15,867 nt of DNA from Bacteroidales bacterium (GCA_025455535.1 JALOMM010000005.1:1-15867); one strand, 5' to 3'. Counted from the first letter of the stretch, positions 7,411 through 14,622 are shown. Notes: generated from the sequence alone by a model not told the origin. Numbers and translations are program-made.

Positions 7411-9075
7411 CTACTGTTCTTCAGTGCGGCTAAATACCTTTTTCCCGCCGACCCATGTCTGCTGCACCTTCATATCCCATATCTCCACCGGATCTATGGC
7501 GGTGATGTCACGGTCAAGCACCACGAAGTCTGCCAGTTTACCGGCTTCGAGCGTTCCTTTTATCTTTTCCTCGAACGAGGCATAAGCTGCATTCTTTGTG
7601 TATGCAAGGAGGGCCTGCTCCACCGTGATCTTTTCTTCCGGAACCCATCCGTCCCGATTTTTATCATCCAGTGTCCTCCGTGTAACGGCTGCATAGATAC
7701 CCTCGATCGGAGTGGCAGGTGCTACCGGCCAGTCGCTGCCGAAGGCTACCGTGGCACCGGCGTCAATCAATGACCTGAAGGCATATGTCGTTTTGATTCT
7801 CTCAGGACCGATGTACCCTTCAGCCCATCTGCCGTCGTCAATCGCATGATAGGGCTGCATGCATGCAATTACGTTCAGCTTCGCAAACCTCTCTATGTCA
7901 CCCGGAGCGATATGCTGTGCATGTTCAATTCTGAACCTGCGGTCTCTGACACCATTCTCATTGCCGATCCGTTCATAGGTATCAAGGAGGAAATTGATGG
8001 CACGGTCGCCGATAGCATGTATCGCAGCCTGCAACCCTGCCCTGTCAGCCTCATAGAGCCATCTGTAAAGGTCTTCCTCGCTGTTTACAAAGAATCCGGA
8101 GTCTGTCATCAGATCAGAATAGGGCTCAATGAAAGCCGCAGTGTGAGAGCCAAGTGACCCGTCAACAAAACCTTTGACGCCTCCTGTTCTCACCCATGTG
8201 TCTCCGTTACCCTCAAGGCTGATCTTTTCATGTTGTGTTGACCAGGCATGAATGGGAGTCATGACATATATGCGGGTGATCTGTTCCCCCCTGTTGCGCA
8301 CCCTCTCTATGGCATCTGCATACGCTGAAGCATCTACTGCCTGAACTGAGGTGACGCCGTTGGAGGCGAAATATTCCATGGCAGCTATAAGTGCACTTTC
8401 AGTCTCATCCGGTGAGGCGGGAGGTATCTTACCGAAGATCAGATTCATGGCGTTGTCCTTGAACACTCCCGTAAGGTTGCCTGAGGCGTCGCGCACAATA
8501 GTGCCGCCGGCGATGTCTTTGACCTTACGGTCGACGCCAGCCATCTTCAATGCGAGCGAATTAGCCAGGCCCATGTGTCCGTCAAGACGGCTCACAAATA
8601 CCGGGTTGTCAGGTGTCACGGAGTCAATCCACCCTCTTTCGGGAAGTTTCTCCCATCCCTTGCCGTCCCAGTCGCCACCGAGGATCCAGGTACCTGGTTT
8701 AAGTGTTCTGGCATACTCACCAATCCTTCTGACAAACTCTTCCGGAGTGGAAGCATCTCTCAGCTGCACCGAGGTAAGATTCAATCCTCCCTGCAAAAAG
8801 TGAACATGAGAATCGATGAACCCGGGGGCAACGAATTGCCCGTTCATATCAGTTACAACAGTGTTGCTGCCTCTGAATCTCAGAATATCACGGTTAGTGC
8901 CGACAGCAACAATCGTATCTCCGGAGACAGCCATTGCTTCAGCCATAGGAAGGAGGTCATTGCCAGTCCATATTTTTGCATTTGTTATTATCATATCTGC
9001 TTGCTCTTTTTTCTTGCATGAGACCGCTGTCAGGGCGAGTACGATGATGATCAGGCAGTGTAGAATTCTTTTCAT
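7411..9075 (-). CDS. YtcJ-like metal-dependent amidohydrolase, lipoprotein
   Basis: A 554-residue member of the amidohydrolase_3/YtcJ family. The N-terminus MKRILHCLIIIVLALTAVSC gives a lipobox AVSC with Cys20. Metal-site motifs run in order: GFIDSHVHF with His90 and His92, the VKGFVDGSLGSHTAAF block (300-315), HAIGDRA (353-359), RIEHAQH (382-388) and AFGSDWPVAP (444-453) with Asp448 as the likely general base. The end (TLEAGKLADFVVLDRDI) is the standard small beta-sandwich of metal-dependent hydrolases. Relatives hydrolyse N-acyl or N-formyl amides and similar bonds; the substrate here cannot be told from sequence. The frame extends to a codon at 9150, but the ATG at 9075 directly gives the lipoprotein signal. 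The P1 peptidase starts 11 nt downstream, suggesting joint use in peptide or amide scavenging in the envelope. Confidence 0.88.
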   Translation of the reverse strand: MKRILHCLIIIVLALTAVSCKKKEQADMIITNAKIWTGNDLLPMAEAMAVSGDTIVAVGTNRDILRFRGSNTVVTDMNGQFVAPGFIDSHVHFLQGGLNLTSVQLRDASTPEEFVRRIGEYARTLKPGTWILGGDWDGKGWEKLPERGWIDSVTPDNPVFVSRLDGHMGLANSLALKMAGVDRKVKDIAGGTIVRDASGNLTGVFKDNAMNLIFGKIPPASPDETESALIAAMEYFASNGVTSVQAVDASAYADAIERVRNRGEQITRIYVMTPIHAWSTQHEKISLEGNGDTWVRTGGVKGFVDGSLGSHTAAFIEPYSDLMTDSGFFVNSEEDLYRWLYEADRAGLQAAIHAIGDRAINFLLDTYERIGNENGVRDRRFRIEHAQHIAPGDIERFAKLNVIACMQPYHAIDDGRWAEGYIGPERIKTTYAFRSLIDAGATVAFGSDWPVAPATPIEGIYAAVTRRTLDDKNRDGWVPEEKITVEQALLAYTKNAAYASFEEKIKGTLEAGKLADFVVLDRDITAIDPVEIWDMKVQQTWVGGKKVFSRTEEQ

Positions 9076-9179
9076 CTTACGAATTTCATGAGTGCCATTA
9101 AATATATACAATTTTACCGTTACTGCACTGCATATGCGTTGAAAGAACAATAACAGAGAAGGTGATGAACAGATATATA

Positions 9180-9215
9180 ATAAAAAAGCACTGCCCCGTT
9201 TTGTCAGGTAGTGCT
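9180..9215 (-). terminator. Intrinsic terminator downstream of the DUF1338 gene
   Basis: Read on the minus strand, the arms AGCACTACC (9215-9207) and GGCAGTGCT (9195-9187) form a 9-bp stem with one G-U pair and an 11-nt loop, followed immediately by six Ts (9187-9182) and more A/T. It starts about 25 nt after the DUF1338 stop codon, in the right orientation to end that transcript and insulate the amidohydrolase cluster. Confidence 0.82.
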
Positions 9216-9239
9216 GCAGAAAATCGAAATTAAACTTGA

Positions 9240-10049
9240 CTATTTCTTCTGATAGAAGTTTGTGCTTTCGAATATTTTATCAGCAGATTTTGCAATGAAT
9301 CCGCTGTAGAGATTGCCATTTGAGTCGGGAAATCTCTGGGCAAACTCATAATAGCATGAAGGGACCTCAAAAACACCCTCGATGAATTTTATTTTGACTA
9401 TATCAGCCATCGTGCTCGACTGCTGAAGGAGTTCTTCGGGAGTACCTTTCACCTCACCTCCGGAGCTGTTCAGGAGGTACCCGTTCTTCTTCAGCAACTC
9501 ATTGACTTTATAGATGTCATTGTATTTGTTCAGGTAATTGATTCCGACCGTGAAATGATTTGCCCTGAATCCGAAGATGTAGAACCACGCTGCATATTCA
9601 GACTCTTCCCTGAGGCGCGTATATACTTCATACGAGAGGGGATTGAACAGAGTGCCTGCAAATATTAAATCATCCTCTCTGAATCTTGCATTGTCAGCCT
9701 TCTCAAGAAGATCGCTGAAGGTTTTCTGGATATATGAAGAGCAATCTGAGAGTATCAGCTGACTTATAAAGATACGGGGAGCACTCTTTTCGCCCGGCAA
9801 TTCAAAATGCCTGGCAAAAAGGTGCTTGTCTTTGAATATGTATTCCCCGCTGGGAACATAGCCGTTTTTAATAAACTGTTTTGCCAGGACATCGATGTTT
9901 ATCGCGGGAAAATCAAGCGTTCTGAAGGCAATGTGATCATTTACAACTTTCTCTCCCTCTTCTGAAAACAGGTCGTGGATTCTTCCGGCTGACGGATTCT
10001 GGGTGATGTAATCAACCCAGAGACGGTTCAGGATATATTCAAGGTTCAT
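9240..10049 (-). CDS. DUF1338 family protein (2-oxoadipate dioxygenase/decarboxylase-like)
   Basis: A 269-residue member of the DUF1338 family, whose characterised member HglS (YdcJ group) is an Fe(II) enzyme converting 2-oxoadipate to 2-hydroxyglutarate in D-lysine catabolism. Expected metal ligands are visible: VNDHIAFRTL with His39, FRANHFTVGINYLN with a His near residue 165, and an acidic residue in FIEGVFEVPSCYYEFAQRFP (near 228 or 235). The protein is clearly shorter than the roughly 450-residue HglS-type proteins and corresponds to the compact form common in Bacteroidota, so the substrate may differ. No signal peptide; cytosolic. It lies 68 nt downstream of the MG2/TonB-plug gene and is followed by a clear intrinsic terminator. 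No lysine-degradation genes are nearby to support the reaction. Family confident; reaction inferred. Confidence 0.78.
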   Translation of the reverse strand: MNLEYILNRLWVDYITQNPSAGRIHDLFSEEGEKVVNDHIAFRTLDFPAINIDVLAKQFIKNGYVPSGEYIFKDKHLFARHFELPGEKSAPRIFISQLILSDCSSYIQKTFSDLLEKADNARFREDDLIFAGTLFNPLSYEVYTRLREESEYAAWFYIFGFRANHFTVGINYLNKYNDIYKVNELLKKNGYLLNSSGGEVKGTPEELLQQSSTMADIVKIKFIEGVFEVPSCYYEFAQRFPDSNGNLYSGFIAKSADKIFESTNFYQKK

Positions 10050-10117
10050 CTGTATGAGGATTTAGATATCTTAAACAAGTGTGAATAACACATTAGTCCT
10101 TTAATTTGTTCAGAATC

Positions 10118-12814
10118 TCAGGGCCGGGCTTTCCTGCGAACTATCTTCTTAATTATGCGAACGACAGATCCGTCAGAGGTAACTCCCTCAACCACTGCCG
10201 TGTATGTTGTTGAGGCATCAGCAGTGTAAAAATCAAATGAGGCTTCGCCGGCATCCGATACGGTGACGTTCGGATTCCAGTAAATGGTTGTTCGAAGATC
10301 AGGCTGACCGTTGTTCCTCAGTTCCGGCGTATCATATCTCGGTGAGTAAAACTCTGCCGGCTGCTGATATCCCAATGGTGAGACCTTCTTTATGTTGTAC
10401 TTCGGTGTTTCTTTGAATTCGAAGTGTCCTTTTTTTGTTGTGATGACCACGGCTCCCCCTGAGCCGTAACCACCCAGAATGGTGGCAGCAGTACCCTTAA
10501 GGATGCCTATTCTTTCAATATTGGTCGGGTCAAGGGCATCAATGTCATATTCATGGATAATAATGTCATCGATGATGAGAACCGCGTAGTTTGTGCCGTT
10601 CAGTCCGTAACTCATTCTTTCTATGACAACCTTCCCGTTCTCGATCCGGGTGAACGGTATATGTATGAAGATATCTGATACAACTGCCGGATGCAGCTCC
10701 TCTATCTGTTCAGATGTTAAAAGAGTAGCCGATGAACTGCCCTTGGGCATGTAGTATGAAAAGTTATAACTTTTCTTTTCCGGGGCCTGCCCCTTGATGA
10801 CAACCTCTTCTATGTCGATTGTGCGCATGCCATTTTCGAATGTATACTTTGCATCAGCCCTGGCAACATAGCCGGCCATTTGTAATGATTCCTTTGCCTG
10901 CGCCTTTTCGTGTGAGACCCGCTGGGGCAGTCCTGAAGCCTGTGCGAATCTGTCTTCGTCAACAAGCAATTCGATGTAATCCTTGCCCTTTTCGTTAAGT
11001 GCCTGTACTATAAATTCAGTGCTGTCAGGAAACTCAATTTTGTTGAAAACAAAAGTTCCTGTACTATCTGCAACAGTCTCATCAAAATAACCTGCATCCC
11101 ATGAGAAGATTGTCACTTTTCCATTCACAACAGGCTTGTCACCTAAAAGGCGCTTCACCCTTCCGCTGATCTCCATTCCGCCGGCTACCGGGGATTCCGG
11201 GCTGGTGTAATTCCCCCTGATCACCTCGGGTATGTCATAACGCCTCCACCCGTTTGTAAGCATCAGCAGATCAAGCGCCTGGTGCACTTCAGGGTTACTC
11301 TCCCTGAAATAATACCCCGGGTCATTGATATTGCCTTTCAGGTCTGATGTCAATAGAAGAGCCGACATAATAGTTGAGACGGTATCAGGTCTGACATCAT
11401 TGTCATCGGTCACTGAAACGGATAATTTACCGCTGAGCGGGATCCCTTTGCTGTCGGTTATCCTCAAACCGGCATGAACAGGGTCACGGGAGTCATAATC
11501 CTGCCGGTCGGTGATCATTTCAGCATGCGCCTGGTCATCATTCAGGCAGAATACCATCCGCTCGCTCAGAGGATTGAGTTTTTCGTCAAACAGTATGATT
11601 TGCATTACCCCTGTAGGGAACAGATCAGAATTGAAGGCAATGCTCTCATAATTGTGGTCCCAGCTTTTTGCGTAATGAATCATTCCCCTTGTGTGCATCA
11701 CGAGAAACAGCTTGCTCTGATCTCTTATATCCGGAGACTTGATCACTGAGACAAACAACTCGTTACCCTCATTTTCAACCTGAAGGGAATAAATTCCGTT
11801 TCGGGCTGCCGGAAGTTCAAACCGTTTTTCAATCCCGGCCTCATTCATGCATATGGCGTGGTATGTCAATCCTTCCTCAGGCAGGAGGTAGAAGAGACCC
11901 ATGCCGTCATGCAGAGCAGTAATCTGTGCACATTCGTGTCCGGCGTTATCCAATATCTTTCCGGTGACATTATCCGGCAAACCATTGGAATTAAGTATCT
12001 TAAATGCCACTTTGCTGCTCACTCCGGTCATCAGATAACCTCCTTCCGGATAGAAGGAGACATCATAATCATTTGCGGGAAAAGGCACGGCGACAAATTC
12101 ACTGTGATTTCTGGTTTCAAGGTAGAGCACTCTTTTTCTGCTCTGTTCCGGAAGTCTGAAGTTAAAATATGATACTGTATCAGATGCCGCCTGCACTTCT
12201 GCCAGGGGCTGGTCGTTTATCCTCATCTTCAGTTCTTCGGGCTTTATCTTTCTTTGCGCCCTGATATCCCTGAAAGTCACCTCTGCCGTAATTCTGCCTC
12301 CTGCGCCAAACCTGAAGTTCACCCCTGAAATCATAGTGGCTGACAGAGGGCTCACTATATTTATCCTTTTCTTAAAAAAGGACTCTCCGCCTGTATTGAG
12401 CATATTTTCGGTGTAGGCACACAGGGTGTATGAACCCCTGGAAACTCTTTCATTCAACGGGAAATGCCCGCTGTAAACTCCGTCGGTTTGCCTTATCTTA
12501 ATCCTGCTTATTACCGAATCTGCCGGGTTTATAAGCTCCGCAATCACATACTGGTCCTTGAGGGGTTTATGGAGAACAGCATCGACCACATATGCACTGA
12601 ACCAGATCTCCTCTCCGCAAAGGTAAACAGTCTTGTCAGTCTGGATATAAATCTTTTCCTGAGGGAAGAGCAGAACCTGTTCCACAATATTCCTGACAAC
12701 AGAATCCTTCGTTGGGAGTGGATTTATTTGAGTCCACCCTGGTTCAGAGAACAGGAAGAATAAAACTGGGAGAAAAGTTGATTTTCTTATTAAAGAATTA
12801 AAATGCACGTTCAT
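10118..12814 (-). CDS. Barrel-less MG2 / TonB-plug domain envelope protein
   Basis: An 898-residue exported protein: signal peptide about 1-28 (hydrophobic FLPVLFFLFS, then a WTQ cleavage region). Next comes a macroglobulin MG2-like domain that opens with EKIYIQTDKTVYLCGEEIWF (about 53-72), followed by several immunoglobulin-like or carboxypeptidase-regulatory-like repeats (for example ISGRVKRLLGDKPVVNGKV). A TonB-dependent-receptor plug-like domain lies at about 669-795: EEVVIKGQ, then LTSEQIEELHPAVVSDIF, VLIIDDIII, IERIGILKGTAATILGGYGS and GGAVVITTKKG. After the plug only about 105 residues remain, ending in another beta-domain (YWNPNVTVSDAGEASFDF), so there is no room for a 22-strand barrel. 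Such MG2-plug proteins recur in Bacteroidota and have no settled function. The start ATG at 12814 fits the signal peptide. It is preceded by a 154-nt gap after ohrR and followed 68 nt later by the DUF1338 gene. Confidence 0.8.
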   Translation of the reverse strand: MNVHFNSLIRKSTFLPVLFFLFSEPGWTQINPLPTKDSVVRNIVEQVLLFPQEKIYIQTDKTVYLCGEEIWFSAYVVDAVLHKPLKDQYVIAELINPADSVISRIKIRQTDGVYSGHFPLNERVSRGSYTLCAYTENMLNTGGESFFKKRINIVSPLSATMISGVNFRFGAGGRITAEVTFRDIRAQRKIKPEELKMRINDQPLAEVQAASDTVSYFNFRLPEQSRKRVLYLETRNHSEFVAVPFPANDYDVSFYPEGGYLMTGVSSKVAFKILNSNGLPDNVTGKILDNAGHECAQITALHDGMGLFYLLPEEGLTYHAICMNEAGIEKRFELPAARNGIYSLQVENEGNELFVSVIKSPDIRDQSKLFLVMHTRGMIHYAKSWDHNYESIAFNSDLFPTGVMQIILFDEKLNPLSERMVFCLNDDQAHAEMITDRQDYDSRDPVHAGLRITDSKGIPLSGKLSVSVTDDNDVRPDTVSTIMSALLLTSDLKGNINDPGYYFRESNPEVHQALDLLMLTNGWRRYDIPEVIRGNYTSPESPVAGGMEISGRVKRLLGDKPVVNGKVTIFSWDAGYFDETVADSTGTFVFNKIEFPDSTEFIVQALNEKGKDYIELLVDEDRFAQASGLPQRVSHEKAQAKESLQMAGYVARADAKYTFENGMRTIDIEEVVIKGQAPEKKSYNFSYYMPKGSSSATLLTSEQIEELHPAVVSDIFIHIPFTRIENGKVVIERMSYGLNGTNYAVLIIDDIIIHEYDIDALDPTNIERIGILKGTAATILGGYGSGGAVVITTKKGHFEFKETPKYNIKKVSPLGYQQPAEFYSPRYDTPELRNNGQPDLRTTIYWNPNVTVSDAGEASFDFYTADASTTYTAVVEGVTSDGSVVRIIKKIVRRKARP

Positions 12815-12941
12815 TGATTATTATCCGGGAACCGGTTTTGTACCGCTAAGGAACTAAATTAATCGTAAATAGTGACAGGAATTCTTATCCCACGACGCAT
12901 CAGACATCGTTCTTCTTCTTTAAGTCTTTATGGTAAGTGAA

Positions 12942-12967
12942 GATCAGAGATTTACAAATGTCTGATC
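12942..12967. repeat. 26-bp imperfect palindrome just after the ohrR-like stop codon
   Basis: On the minus strand GATCAGACATTT is followed by GT and then AAATCTCTGATC: 11 of 12 arm positions pair. It starts 1 nt after the regulator's TAA. It could be a weak transcription terminator, but the following bases (TTCACTTACC) are not a T-run, or it could be an operator for the MG2/TonB-plug gene downstream. Role undecided. Confidence 0.5.
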
Positions 12968-12968
12968 A

Positions 12969-13424
12969 TTACCTGCTGTCTTCTCTGTTTTGCAGATAAT
13001 CAATAAGTATATTAAGATTTGTTCTTAATTCAACTAACTGTTCCATTGTCAGGGCTCCGTCTTTAAGTTTGTCGACAAGCAGCCCGGGAATTGATGAAGC
13101 CACCAGCTTCATCTTCTTCCCTTTATCTGTAAGAGTAATCAACACTTTTCTTTCATCTTCACCTGAACGATTCCTTGAGATGATTCCCAGAGACTCCATC
13201 CGTTTCAGAAGAGGGGTTACGGTATTGGTTTTAAGTACCAGCTTATCCGTTATGTCATTAACCGTAATGCCATCGTTTTCCCATAGCACCATAAGCACCA
13301 GATACTGCGGATAAGTTATCCGCAGTTTATCAAGATATGGCTGGTATTCACGGATTATCAATCTCGAAGCCGCATACACCGGAAAGCAAAGCTGATTGCT
13401 TAGTCGTAGCTGTTCATGTTTCAT
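12969..13424 (-). CDS. ohrR: OhrR-type MarR family organic-peroxide-sensing repressor
   Basis: A 151-residue winged-helix MarR regulator with OhrR hallmarks. The N-terminal LSNQLCFPVYAASR carries Cys13, the only cysteine in the protein, equivalent to the peroxide-sensing Cys15 of Bacillus subtilis OhrR. Tyr27 and Tyr38 lie 14 and 25 residues after it, the same offsets as the B. subtilis Tyr29 and Tyr40 that hydrogen-bond the sensing thiol. The TYPQYLVLMVLWE helix, recognition helix region LKTNTVTPLLKRMESLGII (64-82) and wing SGEDERKVLITLT (87-99) follow. One cysteine only implies the one-Cys mechanism, with oxidised Cys forming a mixed disulphide with a small thiol or being over-oxidised. It lies 44 nt downstream of the glutathione peroxidase in the same orientation, so it is probably cotranscribed with its target and autoregulated through the palindrome at 14011-14030. 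No ohr gene is present in the window. Confidence 0.88.
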   Translation of the reverse strand: MKHEQLRLSNQLCFPVYAASRLIIREYQPYLDKLRITYPQYLVLMVLWENDGITVNDITDKLVLKTNTVTPLLKRMESLGIISRNRSGEDERKVLITLTDKGKKMKLVASSIPGLLVDKLKDGALTMEQLVELRTNLNILIDYLQNREDSR

Positions 13425-13468
13425 CTTGCGTATGCTATAACCAATAATAAAAAGGTATTATGATTCAT

Positions 13469-13951
13469 TTAGTGTAATATCTTGCTCAGGTAGCGGTCTA
13501 TCACTTCGGGTTTCGTTGCCGGAGAAAAACGCTTAAGAGGCTTGCCATTCCTATCAACCAGGAACTTTGTGAAATTCCACTTTATTTTACTGCCGAAAAG
13601 GCCTCTTAATTCTTTCTTCAGGTACTTATAGATAGGATGGGCTGTGTCTCCGTTGACATCTATCTTCGAAAACATCGGGAAAGTTACGCCATAGTTTATA
13701 AGACAGCCTTCTGCAATAGATTTTTCATCACCCGGTTCCTGATTTGCGAACTGATTGCATGGGAAACCAAGTATTACAAATCCCTTATCACTGTACTTCT
13801 GATACAACGCTTCCAATCCCTCAAACTGCGGGGTTAGCCCGCATTTGCTTGCTGTATTTACTATTAAAACGGACTTCCCCTGAAAGGTATCCATACCAAT
13901 TTCTTTTCCCTGAAGAGTCTTTGCCTTGAAGCTATAGAAAACTGAATTCAT
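13469..13951 (-). CDS. Glutathione peroxidase family thiol peroxidase (BsaA/Gpx type)
   Basis: A 160-residue non-selenium GPx. The peroxidatic Cys37 sits in VNTASKCGLTPQ; Gln71 follows GFPCNQFANQ; Trp125-Asn126 are in KWNFTKFLVDRNG, completing the GPx Cys/Gln/Trp/Asn site. Cys83 in EGCLINYGVTFPMF corresponds to the resolving cysteine of thioredoxin-dependent GPx enzymes such as yeast Gpx3, and the oligomerisation loop of classical tetrameric glutathione-using GPx is absent. It therefore probably reduces organic hydroperoxides or H2O2 with thioredoxin as reductant. Cytosolic, no signal peptide. The ATG at 13951 lies about 35 nt downstream of a predicted transcription start. An OhrR-type regulator follows after 44 nt. 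Confidence 0.92.
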   Translation of the reverse strand: MNSVFYSFKAKTLQGKEIGMDTFQGKSVLIVNTASKCGLTPQFEGLEALYQKYSDKGFVILGFPCNQFANQEPGDEKSIAEGCLINYGVTFPMFSKIDVNGDTAHPIYKYLKKELRGLFGSKIKWNFTKFLVDRNGKPLKRFSPATKPEVIDRYLSKILH

Positions 13952-13976
13952 AAATTTTTATTTATCGCTACAGACA

Positions 13977-13992
13977 ATATCGCCTGCGACAC
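13977..13992. promoter_or_regulatory. Degenerate second copy of the TATCGC palindrome
   Basis: ATATCGC-CT-GCGACAC repeats the architecture of the perfect palindrome at 14011-14030 with two mismatches in the right arm; the centres are 36 nt apart. It lies around the expected transcription start. A further TTATCGC half-site is at 13962-13968. Together they could be auxiliary binding sites of the OhrR-type repressor. This is inference from resemblance. Confidence 0.45.
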
Positions 13993-14021
13993 AAAAGTAC
14001 GAAATTTTCTTTATATCGCAA
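13992..14021 (-). promoter_or_regulatory. Bacteroidota-type promoter of the gpx-ohrR pair
   Basis: On the minus strand the -7 element TACTTTTG (13999-13992) matches TAnnTTTG exactly, and a TTG -33 element lies at 14021-14019, separated by 19 nt as in Bacteroides promoters. The predicted start is near 13985, leaving a leader of about 35 nt. The -33 TTG is the centre of the 20-bp palindrome, so a repressor bound there would block sigma access. Confidence 0.75.
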
Positions 14022-14030
14022 GCGATATAA
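14011..14030. promoter_or_regulatory. Perfect 20-bp palindrome, probable OhrR operator
   Basis: TTATATCGCAAGCGATATAA has 9-bp perfect arms around AA. It covers the -33 region of the gpx-ohrR promoter. The size and symmetry suit a MarR/OhrR dimer, and the regulator gene is the second gene of the transcript, which is the usual autoregulatory layout. Binding has not been shown; assignment rests on position and symmetry. Confidence 0.7.
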
Positions 14031-14143
14031 ATATTTTTCTGTACAAATACAGTTTTCGTGGTTGTACAATTAGTCATCCGGGCTGCGAACCTGGACAACA
14101 GGCCTTTTGGATTTTGGTACAGGAGGCAGAATGGAGTGATGAG

Positions 14144-14434
14144 CTACTGCAAGCCGTGCAACATCATATCTATCTTATCGAACAACTCACCAACTCCGAG
14201 CGCCGCCCAGAGAATAAAGATTCCCAGGAGGATTTTTACCACAACGGGAATGGAGAAGCCTATCCGTTTCCTTAAGATTGGATTTGCCGGCAAAAAGTAA
14301 ATTAAAGAAAGAAGCATTATAAATATGCCGAATCCGGTATCGTTCCCCCAGAATGTATTTATAGCCCCGATGGCAAAGAAAATTGCACCGAAAATCCAGC
14401 TGATAATGTTCCAATAGATTGACCTGTTGACCAT
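14144..14434 (-). CDS. Small three-helix membrane protein, unknown function
   Basis: A 96-residue hydrophobic protein with three predicted transmembrane helices: about 5-27 (NIISWIFGAIFFAIGAINTF), 33-48 (GIFIMLLSLIYFLP) and 62-84 (IPVVVKILLGIFILWAALGV), with a short charged tail (ELFDKIDMMLHGLQ). I do not recognise the family. The frame is open upstream to 14527, but the ATG at 14434 is chosen because it has a strong Shine-Dalgarno sequence, AGAGGAG, about 9 nt before it and because the residues upstream look non-coding. Such a strong ribosome-binding site is unusual compared with the other genes here. The 5' region contains two tandem palindromes (14547-14592), suggesting regulated expression. 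It ends about 110 nt before the gpx promoter region and could be a separate transcript. Confidence 0.65.
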   Translation of the reverse strand: MVNRSIYWNIISWIFGAIFFAIGAINTFWGNDTGFGIFIMLLSLIYFLPANPILRKRIGFSIPVVVKILLGIFILWAALGVGELFDKIDMMLHGLQ

Positions 14435-14455
14435 GATTGTTTCTCCTCTTTTTAA
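14426..14455 (-). promoter_or_regulatory. Strong Shine-Dalgarno sequence deciding the small membrane protein start
   Basis: On the minus strand AAAAAGAGGAGAAACAATC precedes the ATG at 14434. The AGAGGAG core is complementary to the 16S rRNA 3' end with about 9 nt spacing. Other starts in the window have no comparable site, so it helps choose this ATG over the in-frame one at 14527. Confidence 0.6.
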
Positions 14456-14546
14456 GCTAACTTGTTCATAAGAATTATTTACTGCCCCGATTTTTTGTTT
14501 CCAAATGGTTTGTTGATATAGATTCAATTATTTATGAGTGTTAAAG

Positions 14547-14592
14547 TACTTTGAATTGCAAAGTAAATAAGAATACTTTGAATAACAAAGTA
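14547..14592. promoter_or_regulatory. Two tandem 19-bp palindromes, TACTTTG-N5-CAAAGTA
   Basis: Copy 1 is TACTTTGAATTGCAAAGTA (14547-14565); copy 2 is TACTTTGAATAACAAAGTA (14574-14592). The 7-bp arms are perfect in both, only the last bases of the spacer differ, and the repeat period is 27 bp. They lie 113 nt upstream of the small membrane protein start and just past the DUF4256 remnant. The arrangement suggests paired operators for a dimeric regulator; no matching regulator gene is adjacent in the window. Confidence 0.6.
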
Positions 14593-14622
14593 AAGTTTGA
14601 AATATTTTTAATGCAGGCCGTT

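Noticed and set aside
9076..9179. Candidate promoter TAAAATTG upstream of the amidohydrolase
   Set aside because: One mismatch to TAnnTTTG and no TTG at the proper 19-21 nt distance; a promoter is expected here after the terminator but cannot be located.
14060..14145. Possible tRNA fragment on the minus strand: a T-arm-like CCAGG-TTCGCAG-CCCGG followed by ATGACTA
   Set aside because: The T-stem has an A-C mismatch, and no matching anticodon or D arm can be folded upstream. I see no other feature in this stretch.
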